From Endothia cerciana (Eukaryota > Ascomycota > Sordariomycetes > Diaporthales > Cryphonectriaceae): 64,000 nucleotides of DNA. This document shows, in pieces, positions 11,207 to 21,930 of the stretch. The notes below the pieces were generated by a model. That model made no database searches. It was not told the origin of the DNA and worked only from the letters and a program-made list of their open reading frames with translations. Location: the NCBI GenBank assembly GCA_026119935.1, contig JALRMH010000005.1, positions 372,001 to 436,000 of the forward strand, read 5' to 3'. The translations under genes were made by a program, and so were the position numbers. Position 1 is the first letter of the stretch; each line of letters opens with the position of its first letter.

Positions 11207-11809
11207 CTAGGACAGACTCTTGCTCAGCTCACTCTGAGCCGTGGAAGTCGGCCCACCCTTTACACGCTCACCACCAGTCACCTTCTTCTCACCCTCAGTG
11301 ATGTCGTGCAAGGCTTGTGAATTGATAGCCTCGCCAGCGTGCTTCTGCGCCTGAGCCGTGGGGCCACCCTTCACGGGCTCATTCCGACCCGTGAGCCCAG
11401 ACTCAGCCTTCGTAATGCGAGAGATGGTCTCAGAGTCGAGAATGCCCGAGTGCGTCTCCTGCTGAGTAGGCGAGGTGGTCTGTGCCCATCATCAGAATCA
11501 GTGTCTCACTTCTCGCCTCACAACAATGGCAGTGCTTCTTATAGCCCGGCTTACCTGGTCGCCAGCGCTCCTGGCAGCCTGGCTCTCGGCAAACGCAGTG
11601 GGTCCGCCAGCGACGAGGTCGCCCTGCCCAGTTATCTTTATCTCGCCCTTGGCTATGTCCGAGACGACATTGCCGTCGAGCTTCTCACCAACGTGCTTCT
11701 GGGCCTGGGCGGTGGGGCCGCGGCGGACTGGGTCGGCCTGGCCGGTGAGCTCATTCTCCTTCTTCGTCACCTCGTGGATGAACTGCGAGTCGACTTTGGC
11801 TTGGGCCAT
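11207..11809 (-). CDS. SMP/LEA-like stress protein with internal repeats, two exons
   Basis: Exon 1 is 11809-11555 and exon 2 is 11479-11207; the 75-base intron (11480-11554) has a GTAAGC donor and a CAG acceptor and preserves phase, giving 175 residues. The start MAQAKVD was chosen because the open frame upstream of it (to 12058) is Ser/Asn-rich, unlike the rest, and reads like 5' UTR. The protein is hydrophilic and carries four copies of a roughly 38-residue unit with the signature (I/V)TGQ/LTG-x-x-x-(P/L)V-x-GGPTAxAQ. This is the seed-maturation-protein (SMP, PF04927) pattern, related to late-embryogenesis-abundant proteins. The intron lies exactly between repeat pairs 1-2 and 3-4, pointing to internal duplication. 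A role in desiccation or spore stress tolerance is inferred from the family only. Confidence 0.85.
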
Positions 11810-12906
11810 TTTGAACGTGGATGTGTAAAATGAGGATCTGATGTTGAGAGAGAGAGGCTTGTCTATGATGGATTTGGTGATTGGGGGATGTGCAAAGTTG
11901 TCGTTCTTCCACTTGTTGATGATGTTTGAGAAAAGATTGCGTGGAGAACTCGGGAGACCTGTTGACTGGGAGACATTTTGTCGATTGACTTCAGAGGTCC
12001 CTTCCTGGTAAGTAACCAGTTCTTGCCATTCTATCGAGGTCTTTACAGTTCTTCGCATTGTTCAAGAGCACTCGCGACCTCGTTCTATGTATGGCTGATG
12101 GCGCTTGATGACGTCTAAGAACGGGATGCCAACCCCTCGCCGATCGGTGAACTTCACTACTCCGCCGCGCAGGAAAGTACTATTGGCGTCCGACGAAAGA
12201 ATGACACTGACAGTAGCAGAGTCTGCCTCAGAACATACACCGATGACAGACCTGGAGAAGTCGATTACTACTTCTTCATTGAACTGTACACTCAAGGTAG
12301 GAGGTACGACGGCTGCTGCCCTCGCTTTGGCTATTCTTTCTGTGCGTATCAAAATCCATCACCAGCCATCATGTTAGACCGTATATGTACTTTAGTAACA
12401 GATCTGGGACGAGAGCCTACTGCGAAGGATTGCAAGCGTTGTTGAGAGGATGTTTGAGTGAATTTCAAACTCCATTATTGCATGGCGACATCCGTCTGGC
12501 CGGAGAAGGTTAGTTTTCGCACATGGCCAATGTACTGGATTTTATTGCTAATTAGGTATCTGATGTCCGAACACAAAAAAGAATGTAGGCATTTCTGGCC
12601 AGTTCCACTAAAATACATGTATGCGTGCGTGTATTCGCTGCGCTTCAAACAATTACTACAACCTTGGAAGTGCAAGGCCGTCCTCGGTCTACTTATCGAG
12701 ATTGCTCGTCGCCGAAAGTTGAGGGCTGTTCCCAACCCATTGCTCCACCCCCCAACCCCACAGCCCGCCCCCGACGTCTCATAGAGGTCCTAAGTTGGTC
12801 GGGTCGTGACTGAAGGTAGGGAAAGATATTCTATCGAAAGTCGGCATTGTGCGAGATTTCTGAAAGAGGCTTGGCAGACTCCGGTGTCGTCAGGGAGCCG
12901 ATTTGC
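11810..12906. other. Intergenic, no confident gene
   Basis: About 1.1 kb between two minus-strand genes, so it includes the SMP-like gene promoter and the Fet4-like 3' region. A minus-strand open frame at 12062-12352 has a protein-like composition (PTLSVQFNEEVVIDFSRSV) but starts with TTG, has no in-frame ATG, and matches no family I can name. Nothing else is visible. Confidence 0.4.
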
Positions 12907-14523
12907 TTAGAACTCTCTGCCCATCTCCACATCGACGCCGTTGATGGTGAAGGTCTGCATAACCAAGCCATCCTTCTCGTCGGGGCTCAAGCCGTCAGTC
13001 TCATCGTTGCCAGCAGCCAGGTGCTTGTCGAGGATGAGCCGTCGGTGGAGCACATCGTCGTAAGTCATACGCCTCTTCTCATCATCCATATTGTGGGCCT
13101 GCAGCAGCAGGATCAGCAGGAAGCCCTCGGCAATCATGGTTGGGGTGTTGCAGAGGAGCTGGCCGGTCTCAGTCCACTGCATGGCGGACGCGATGATGAG
13201 AAGGGCGACAACGGTGAAGACGGCGATGTAGCTGGCCAGGCAACTGCCGCACGCGCGACCAATAGCAGCGCTGATGCGCTGGTTGAGGGATAACCTCCTC
13301 ATCGGAGTCCCGAGCGGCGTTTGGATCCCGATGGTGGAGAATATCTTCGAGTCCTGCTGGAGAAGCTCTTCGAAGTGCTTCTCTGCCAGCTGAGCCTCGC
13401 GCGAGTCGACATTCTTGAGGATAAAACCATCAATATAACCAATTAGACCGGTGTAGGTGCCGATGATGAGAAACCAGTTGTCGTCGAAATCCATCGGCTC
13501 GCCGACAGCGATCCACAGGGTCAGAACGATGGCAGATATTGTAATACCGATTGAGCCACCAATGATGAAGGCGTAGATATCAATAGCCTTCACCCACCGG
13601 GACAGTGTAGGGGGCTTGCTTGGGATCGTCGGGTTCGGCGTCATGTCTCCGGTCATGCGGCGGAGCTGCATCTCGACCTCCCTGTCAAGGATCTCGATGC
13701 TCTTGACCGTCTTCTCCATGTGCATCTCGTGCTGCCTCCGGATGTTCTGCAGGAACATGGTCACGAAGGTGATTTCCAGAGCCGTGCCCGTGTTGACCCA
13801 TAGCTGCCAAGTGTCCGAGAACTGGGAGGGAATGCCGAGGAAGACCCAAGCGATGATGGCTGCCGTGTAGATGCCGAGTGAGATCAGGTGACCGACCACC
13901 TTGGCCACCCCGTTAGAGAACTTATCAAAGGCATCTTCCTTGGTGTGTAGCCCCTCAAGAATGTCACCCCTGATCTTGTGGGTCGAGGCCGCGAGCGTCC
14001 TCCTCTGTTCCGGGGTGAGGGATCTAACCATTCGCTCGTTGGACTTGCTTCGGGAAACCAAGCCACAGATCCGACCCAGCAGCCGGCGGGTGTTGTTGTT
14101 CTGCTGACGCATAAGGAGAGTAGCGGAGAAGTACGCCTGGAGGGATGAGACGTCCTGCAAGACCACTTGCCAGGTATCCGTAGCGTCGATGATGACGCCC
14201 CAGATACCCCAAGCGACCAGCAGCAGCAACACAAACCCAAGAGACCATCTGGAACCGGCCGCGTTCACAACCTTGTCGAGGAGGCCGCCCTCCTTCTTTG
14301 TCTTCAGAGGGCGCGGCGGAAGCTCATCATCGAAGGTGTTGTGCGAGAAGTCTTGGCTGAGGGTCGCGCTGCGTTCGAGGTAGTGGACCTTCTCGGGAAC
14401 GACGAGCGACTGCTCACTGGGGAACTGAGTCTCAGCCGCTGTCGAGGTGATGTACTGGGCTTCTGGGGCGTTGCGGATATCACGGAAGAAGTTCTTCACG
14501 CCTCGGATCGGGTTCAAGCCCAT
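12907..14523 (-). CDS. Low-affinity iron permease, Fet4 family
   Basis: Single-exon frame of 538 residues from the ATG at 14523 (MGLNPIRGVKNFF) to TAA at 12907-12909. A further 12 upstream codons are open, but their ATG has poor context; the chosen ATG follows AAG. The protein has paired hydrophobic segments around WSLGFVLLLLVAWGIWGVII, LISLGIYTAAIIAWVFLGI, DIYAFIIGGSIGITISAIVL and SYIAVFTVVALLIIASAM. Each pair is followed by an amphipathic or charged segment; LWVNTGTALEITFVTMFLQN and LLCNTPTMIAEGFLLILLLQ are the repeated Fet4-type helices (PF04120, iron_permease). Long charged cytoplasmic loops separate the repeats. Expected role: plasma-membrane uptake of Fe(II) and other divalent metals at low affinity. 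No regulatory site was identified. Confidence 0.88.
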   Translation of the reverse strand: MGLNPIRGVKNFFRDIRNAPEAQYITSTAAETQFPSEQSLVVPEKVHYLERSATLSQDFSHNTFDDELPPRPLKTKKEGGLLDKVVNAAGSRWSLGFVLLLLVAWGIWGVIIDATDTWQVVLQDVSSLQAYFSATLLMRQQNNNTRRLLGRICGLVSRSKSNERMVRSLTPEQRRTLAASTHKIRGDILEGLHTKEDAFDKFSNGVAKVVGHLISLGIYTAAIIAWVFLGIPSQFSDTWQLWVNTGTALEITFVTMFLQNIRRQHEMHMEKTVKSIEILDREVEMQLRRMTGDMTPNPTIPSKPPTLSRWVKAIDIYAFIIGGSIGITISAIVLTLWIAVGEPMDFDDNWFLIIGTYTGLIGYIDGFILKNVDSREAQLAEKHFEELLQQDSKIFSTIGIQTPLGTPMRRLSLNQRISAAIGRACGSCLASYIAVFTVVALLIIASAMQWTETGQLLCNTPTMIAEGFLLILLLQAHNMDDEKRRMTYDDVLHRRLILDKHLAAGNDETDGLSPDEKDGLVMQTFTINGVDVEMGREF

Positions 14524-16071
14524 CTTGACAGAACGGCTACCTGATCCACATATAAACAAAGTAGCTTATAACGAGAGTAGAGGAGCCTCAAACGCCCAGC
14601 GCTAAGGCAAGAAAGAAAGACTCAGATTAGAAACATACAGATGCTCACAAGATGGCCAGCCAAAAAGGAAATCATTCATTCAAAGTAATGGTGAAGAGCA
14701 AGAGGCCATTAGTTCAAGCGACGGTTCAGGCATACTAATTAAAAAGGTATTTCGGAATATCCAGCACCATCGAACCCTCCGCGGTCTTGACAGTGCGTCG
14801 TTCCATAATATTGGACCCGAGACGTAAGCCACGCTGCCAAGGTCTTGTTGAACCGGTGATCTTCACCGACGGATTTGACAGCCGTGTTTCTCGAACACAA
14901 CCTCGGACAGGATCGTCTAGTGAACACGCGTCAGGTAAACGCATAGGTATCCTCATGGTGTTCACGGCTGTGGTTGGCGGTGGAGCGGGCATAGGGCTTT
15001 GTTTGGACGTCAAATGTAGCTACCCACAAGGTGGACCCCGACACATGCGGTCCACAAGTTTCAACGGAGTCCCCGCCTTCCGGGGAGATCTCACGGGTAT
15101 TTACCACCAGTGAAGTGCTCGCTGCGACGGAGCCTGTTTCGTCTCGGCACCTGGGCCATGGGCCCTCCATCCCGTCCCGGCGCGGACCTTATGCGCCTAT
15201 CCCAGCTGGCCCCAATTTTAAACTCCCGTCAGCCTCAAAGACCAGACGAATGCTGACAATTACTGTACCCGTTTGTGGTACGAGTTGATGTGAGACGTCG
15301 GTGATCGTCAGCTACTCTGAACATCAGCGAAAGTCGTCTCAAAGTCTGGCTCTCGGACATAGAGACCGCCATGGAATGAAGGGCGATCATCTCTTGAAGG
15401 GCAGGACGAACCACGATGGAAGTTCGTGACGAGGAGAATCACGAAAGAGAGGAAAATATCGAAGGAAATGTGATATCCTAGAGCCGTACGCTTAGATACC
15501 GCCGGCGTCGCGCAGAAATTCAAAGAAGCAACTTCGTACTCTACAATGAACAGTCACAATGTTTGCTAGGGCATGAAAAGCATAACATTTTTCTCGGATC
15601 GTGCAGACGGCTCAAATCGGCTGCTGATGGAGGTGCATTAGAAAGGTGTCTTCTAGCGAATCGGAAATTTCTTGGCCACGTCAAAGCTGCTACTACTACT
15701 GTAGTGCTATAGCATGTCCTCTACCCGGGTGCCGACAGGCATATCCTAGCCGGCCCCACTGCGGGCACAGGAGAAAAGGCAATGCCAGCATGAATACTCG
15801 TAAATATTGGTACCATAAGACAGAAGACGAGACTAATCTGATATTTAGACGTTCGCGCATATGCCAAGATCGAACCTGATGCACGATATCACCTCTGGGC
15901 GTATACCATGAAGCCGTCGCCGCGGATGAAACGTCCCTCACGCCACATCACGACTTCAACCAGACTGGCACACGGATATAGAACCGCGATCTGCATCTGA
16001 ATTTGTCACTTGTCCTCCAATGATGTAATAAGAATTAAAAATTGATACAGTATTACTATATATGGCTACTA
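14524..16071. other. Intergenic, no gene seen
   Basis: About 1.5 kb upstream of the Fet4-like gene and downstream of the cysteine-rich secreted protein gene. Short open frames in several frames overlap at 14735-15523 with no motif. One minus-strand frame (15308-15523) has a hydrophobic stretch but no support as a gene. Confidence 0.5.
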
Positions 16072-17123
16072 CTACCATGTTGTTAATGGCCAGGACGGCC
16101 AGTGTCGCGAGTTAAGAATCCCACAAGGGTCAAAGTCTCTCCTAGTTATGTCCTCAACCGTCCTCGATCGATCTGCACGTGGTTGAGGGCCTGGTCCTAC
16201 AACTACTGCAGATTCGTATGACAAGGCCTTCTCCAATAAGATTGTGGTTGCTGCTAGGCCAGTAGTATTCTTCGGCCCGGTTTGCGTGGCCTTGGTGGAT
16301 GTCGAGGCCCTGGAGGTGTCGGCTGACGTTGTCGATTTCAAAGTAGTCGTAGCCCTTGCACTGGAGACACTAGACGACGCCTGCGGGCTACCAGTGGAAC
16401 TGGGCTTTGTCCCCGGTGGGGTCGTGGGAGTGATCGATGTTGTCTCCGTGGAGGCCCCACTGTCGGAACAATAGCCGTCAGATGTGCACTTTTGCCCAGG
16501 AAAACAATTGAGACCTTCAGGGCAGCAGATGTGCGTTCTGAGCATACACCTGAGACGGAGTCAGTGTACGCTGCCGGCGAAGCTATATTTGAAGTCTAAG
16601 TTCTACTCACCCGCCACCGCAGAGCACGTAATCGGGAGGACACGGGGTTGGATCGCCAACACACCTCTGCCCAATCTATTTGTGATATATCACATTAGAA
16701 CATGATATTATCCGACTGAATGGGAGACACTTGGCGAGTCTCAAAACCTACAGGGCAGCATCTGTTGGCCTGACAGTAGTCTCCGGCAGGGCAATAGCCG
16801 GGACTGATACAGAGAAGTTAGTATCCACTCTTGTCAGGGAAGTTTCCGGGGAAAAAGACCCGGAAGATCTACACGTACTTAATGCCGTAGCAGCAAACGC
16901 CATCAGCAGGCATGCATCCTGGCCCATGTGTGACATACCCTGGTGGGCACTCGATGACTTGACGAGGGCTTAGAAGACGAAGTGCACCAAGTGAGCCGCC
17001 GCTGAGAGCAGACCAACTGTGAGAATTATCATCATTTGCTCTGTTTGCATGAAGGTGAGACTGTAAAGCGGCCACGTTGGCTACGAGAAGCCACAGTGCC
17101 AAGCCGAGGTACTTCGCAAACAT
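16072..17123 (-). CDS. Cysteine-rich secreted protein with Ser/Thr-rich tail, four exons
   Basis: Exons, 5' to 3' on the minus strand: 17123-16879, 16803-16731, 16666-16611, 16549-16072. The introns have donors GTACGT, GTGTCT and GTGAGT, end in CAG, and join in phase to 283 residues. Residues 1-19 (MFAKYLGLALWLLVANVAA) are a signal peptide. The mature protein carries repeated short cysteine modules: IECPPGYVTHGPGCMPADGVCC, YCPAGDYCQANRCCPVGFET, CVGDPTPCPPDYVLCGGG and ICCPEGLNCFPGQKC. A long Ser/Thr-rich, probably O-glycosylated stretch follows. Each of the small exons carries about one cysteine module. The tail has no clear hydrophobic GPI signal, although many proteins of this layout are GPI-anchored. 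Likely extracellular or cell-wall associated; an effector-like role is possible but unproven. Confidence 0.8.
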
Positions 17124-20100
17124 TCTTCTCAGGTCTCAATATAGGAACCGCCTGGTTGACAATATGGATAAGTTGTCAGGAGAGAATGTGATTATGGATG
17201 GAGAGTGCTATGCATTCAATGCCTCAAACGCAATCCAGAGCATAAACAAGAGGAAGCCAATCTGTTTATCCAGGCCTCTCGAGGTGTGACGATACAACTG
17301 TCACATGTTGGCTCGTTCTCCTGAAATGCCACGTTCATCAGCCAGCCGACAGTTTACGTCTGCTGTCAGCGATGGCGCTGAAGCCCGCGGTTCATGGCTT
17401 TGCAGGCATGCCACATCTTCAGCACATATCTAGATGTACAGCTACTAGCGGCCATATCCTTTATCTAAGAAGCAGCTTACTATCTGAGCCTTTACCTTAT
17501 TTGCTGAGAAGCTGAAGAGACTACCATTCCTGATTTCATCCCCAGGTTAGTCACAGAGTAAGTGACATGCGCAGGGACAATTCAAGCCAGGAAAAGAAGC
17601 ATCGCTGTTAGTCAGACCGCCGTATGTGGCTTTTTATGTGGGGACTATTGAGTATATCGGCGGTCTGGGCAGGGGATACTGTCCGATCACTGGCTACGAT
17701 CCTTCACCTGAGTTGAAAGGCTTCATATGTGGCTGGAGGGGCCGCATGGTCTGGGTGATCTTAAATTCAGCTACCCTTTGCTTACATCTTTGATCCTATA
17801 CTAATGGTCTATTTGGCGAGATCATGGGGCCTGAGCTTGGCAATTATGGGACGCAGACTGTCTTTTTTTATATCCCCAAGTCATGTATCTACCGCCTGAT
17901 ATCAGCCGCGCCTGTAGCGAGACCGCTCCTCTTCGGCCATGCCTAACTGAGCTGAAATATACTATCGAAAAAGGGTTTCGGCGTCGCCTACGGACCGGAG
18001 ACGCGTGCGACCACACGGCAGGCTGTAGCCCTGACCCAGCTCACTGCCAACAACTCCTCCTCATCGTTACCTTTGGGGGCGCGCAGTGTGTACCAAGGGT
18101 GTGGGAGCTCTGGAGGGTCCTCCTGCCTAAATGTATCGAGATTCATGCCCACTGATGCTTCTAGAGTTGCGAGCAGTATGTTTTCGACATTGTCTAGAAG
18201 CTACTTACGCAAGTCGAGGATAAGGACAAGGAATTGCAGATTATGGTCCACGATATCGCAGACCTCGCTGCTCGTATGCGCGAGATATGGAAAACTTGCC
18301 GAGCTGCTGTAAGCACGCTTTGACACCAATACGAGAGCCGTGGTCGACTTTGCAGAACGTCATATTTGTCGCGAAAACTACGAATTCACTAATTTTATCC
18401 TTGGTTTTAGCCATAATGCACCTGTCTAGACGCAAATCGTCTTAATGCCTCATAATTGCCTATCATGAAGCATTGGGGCATCGTTGATGATCCGTGATGA
18501 GGCGCTAGTTAGTTGATAATTTCATGTATATAGTAGCAAGAGGGTTCATCTGATCAAAATCCTGACCAGGATGCTCAGCCAGGGCCTTGGCAATCAGCTA
18601 AGTGGTGCCATCGTCTATTATGACCTAGTTAATTTCATGCTCAAGCTAGGTAGCCTCATGCATCAGGTCGGCGAGATGGGCTTCGAGAGACGCCCCCGCC
18701 CGCTAATAATCAGGCACTGCCATGATGGGCTGAAAGTTTCCATATTAGTGCCCGCGCGCTAGCATTATGCCAATTTAGACAGGAGAGGGAGGAAAGAGAA
18801 AGGCCTCAGGAGAAAACCCACAAGCTGGTAACTTCAAGTGCTGCAGTGATTATAGACGATTACTAAGAAATGTTTAGAAGTGTGTTATAAGAAGGTTGTT
18901 ATTCAAAGGTTGTGAGAGGCCAGGAAAGAAGGCTGCCACTACTTATATTGGCTAATTGATGCGTGGTTGTGTTGTGTTGGAAAGAATGAAGTTTCTTACT
19001 ACCGTTTGAGCAAGTTGTTGTATAGCGATAATTTCAATTGCACGGTCCGCCTGCCAACAGCATGGACTGCCCAAAGGAATCCAATCAGTGAACTTAGTGT
19101 CCATGAAAAGTGCCAACCCTTTTATCACAAGTAAGAACTGGGTTAGCTAAGTTGGCAAGTGAAGTGGGTGAAGAGTGCTATTAATCCATGCCGATACAGA
19201 AGGTTGAGCATGCAAAGCTAGTCCCTGGAAGTGGAGTCTCAACTATCTATGATAAGAGGTTAAGTAGCTGATGGAGACACTTGAAGAAGATGAATAATAA
19301 ACAGGAGCAAGTTGCAAAGGATCACTGAGTGGTGTTAGGAATGCCATGATATGGTCAGGAAATTGGGCCTTCTTAAATTTCGGATCCTGCTTGTAGTCAC
19401 CGTGGCAATTTTCACAAGGCATCTGACCCAGGAAAAGATATTGCGTATGCTGGTCTCTTGTTAATCGATTCACATTTGATAGAGGGGATTGATAGCTGTA
19501 TGTCACAAGCATCTACAGAAGAAAAGAAAGAGCGTTTGCATTATAACTGATATTCTAGTTGTTTATAGAAGGAAGAATGCTAGTATATAGCAGGACTTCA
19601 AGTACGTCTTATCTATACATACATAACTAGCTTGTCTAGCTCGATCCGGCAATGATCCAATTGACTATTGATGAACTCAATTCCTCTTCCAGCCTCTAAG
19701 CCGTGCTGTGTTTCCTCGGCCTCTGCCGGTACCCGGGAGGATCCCCTGCTCGTGGTGCTCACATGATGTGAAGAGGATTCGGGCCACCAGGGGTGGGTGG
19801 TAATACTAACTAGACTACCTGTGACATTTTGCAAAGCAATTTGGAGAACTGTATGTATATTGGCTGCTACTCATGTCCATGGATTTAGAGGATTACGACC
19901 TGCATATGTTGCGCCGAAGAACCACCGTCTCCCTACATTAGTACAACATGCATCTTTCGAGCGACTACAACTTTTGGCGGGCAACGTTGTTACGCCGCTC
20001 CTAACACGAGCTCAAAACTTATTATTTGTACTAGGACACTCTATAATCTCATTGTGTGACCTGCGTACACGGGAACTAATTAAACTATCTGCACTGAGCA

Positions 20101-20136
20101 CTCCTCACCATCAACCCCAGCGTCATTAGATCCTCA
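17124..20136. other. Long intergenic region, no gene seen
   Basis: Three kilobases without a supportable gene. Short open frames (for example 17883-18155, 18571-18762, 19243-19512) have no motifs and start and stop at random. The part at about 18480-19620 is visibly AT-richer than the flanking genes and could be an old, mutated repeat, but I found no terminal repeats or transposase motif. The last 40 bases (20098-20136) read in frame with the GMC oxidoreductase and resemble its N-terminal family sequence. Confidence 0.5.
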
Positions 20137-21930
20137 ATGAAATATGACTACGTGATCGCCGGGGGCGGGACCTGCGGCCTCCTGCTCGCCAACCGCCTCT
20201 CGGCCGACGCCAACACGACCGTCGCGGTTATCGACCCAGGACATGACGTTCGCTCCAACCCGAACGTGACGGACCCCTCCAGCTGGGTCGACACCTTCGA
20301 TACGCCCATCGACTGGGCGTATCCGACCACGGCCCAGCCGGGAGCGGCAGGCAGGACGTTTCAGCTGCACTCGGGCAAGGCCGTCGGGGGCACGAGCACC
20401 ATGAATGGGATGACGTACATCCGCGCGAACGCGGCGGAGATCGATGCATGGGAGGCCCTGGGGAGCGAGGGGTGGAACTGGGACGCCCTGCTACCGTACT
20501 ATAAGAGGGTGGAGAGGTTCACGCCGCCAACAGAGGCGCAGGCGAGGGCGGGCGCGAGCTACGAGCCCCAGTATCATGGGGAAGATGGGCTGCTACATGT
20601 GGGGTTCCGTTATACACTGCCAAATGGGTCGTTTGAGGAAATTGTGCGGGATACCTGGGGAACCTCGGGGTATGAGGTCAACGAGGATGTCAACAGTGGC
20701 GATACACGCGGGTTCGACGTCTGGCCGCAGACCATCGACAGGGACACTGATTTGCGCTGGGATGCGGCAAGGGCATATTACTATCCGATCGAGGGTCGTG
20801 CCAACCTGCATGTCCTGAATGGTACAGTAGTGAAGTTGCTATGGGATGGGCAGGATGGCGATACGGAGAAAACAGCCGTAGGCGTGGAGTATCTCGATGT
20901 CAGCAACAACACCATCACGTTGGACGCTGGCAGAGAGGTAATCGTATCTGCTGGGTCACTCAGGTCACCCCTTATCTTGGAGGCATCAGGAGTCGGAAAT
21001 CCGCAGTAAGAGCTCTCCATTTGGTCCCGCTTAGCACCCATTATACGCTGACGAGCGTCACCAGGATCCTTTCAAGCCTCGGCATCGATACTGTCATCGA
21101 CCTTCCTGGCGTCGGCGAGAACCTCCAGGAGCAGCCAAATACCGACATCATCTACCTAGGCAACCTCAGCGTCGTCGGGAACGGGACATTTGCGACCTTC
21201 AGCACGGCAGATGACGTTTTTGGGCTGAATAAGTCGGCATGGGCCGCGTCTACCAGTGCTAACCTCTCGCAGTACGCTCAGACTATAGCATCAGCGTCAA
21301 ACGATGCGCTGAATACAACGGCGATCGAGCAGGTTCTTGCTGTGCAGCACGACCTGATGTTCAACAAGAACGTAACAATCGCGGAATCGCTCGTGGCGTA
21401 CGATGCGGGGTACTTCTTGACGGCGTTCTGGCTGCTGTTGCCCTTCTCCAGGGGCAGTGTGCACCTCGGGGCGGTGGGCGAGATCAACAGCCCAGTCATC
21501 GACCCCCGTTACTTCCTGATCGATTTCGATATGACCCAGGAGGTCGCTATTGGCAAGCAGGCCCAGGGGTTCTGGCACTTAAGCCCAATGAATGACTATA
21601 TAACCACCAATGGGATGGCCGAGCCGTCGTCCGACGATGAATGGGCTGACTTCATCGCGAATTCTTGTACGTGAGACCCTGCTTATCTGGAACATGAATA
21701 CACGCTGAGCGTTTTCAGTCAACCCAAACTATCATCCGATTAGCACGGCCGCCATGATGTCTAGGGAACTCGGGGGTGTGGTCGACAAGGAGCTGAAGGT
21801 GTACGGCACGAGTAATGTCCGAGTCGTGGACGCCTCGGTATTGCCGCTGCAGGTCAGTGGTCATCTCACCTCGACATTATACGCGGTGGCGGAGAGGACA
21901 TCGGATATGATTAGAGGATGTCATTCATGA
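20137..21930 (+). CDS. GMC-family FAD oxidoreductase, three exons, N-terminus uncertain
   Basis: Exons 20137-21005, 21065-21666 and 21719-21930; introns of 59 and 52 bases with GTAAGA and GTACGT donors join in phase to 560 residues. The Rossmann motif IAGGGTCGLLLANRLS is at residues 6-21. The GMC signature block HSGKAVGGTSTMNGMTYIR follows, then the second block (AGSLRSPLILEASGVGNP) just before intron 1. The catalytic pair is visible as His496 (NPNYHPISTAAM) and His539 (VSGHLTSTLYA). Closest in style to glucose oxidase or aryl-alcohol-oxidase-like proteins; many Asn-X-Thr sites suggest secretion. The ATG at 20137 directly precedes the Rossmann strand, so a signal peptide is missing. In-frame codons 20098-20136 read ALLTINPSVIRSS, matching the usual pre-Rossmann segment. 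A 5' exon ending upstream is therefore likely (AG at 20097-20098), but I could not find it. Confidence 0.85.

Noticed and set aside
12062..12352. Possible small gene on the minus strand
   Set aside because: It begins with TTG, has no in-frame ATG and no splice model, and only a vague likeness to a PEBP-type segment.
19243..19512. CENCH, a CxxCH cytochrome c-like motif in a minus-strand frame
   Set aside because: A five-residue match in an isolated 89-codon frame without any other cytochrome feature; chance is the simpler explanation.
18480..19620. Old transposable element in AT-rich DNA
   Set aside because: No terminal repeats, target duplication or transposase block could be seen by eye.
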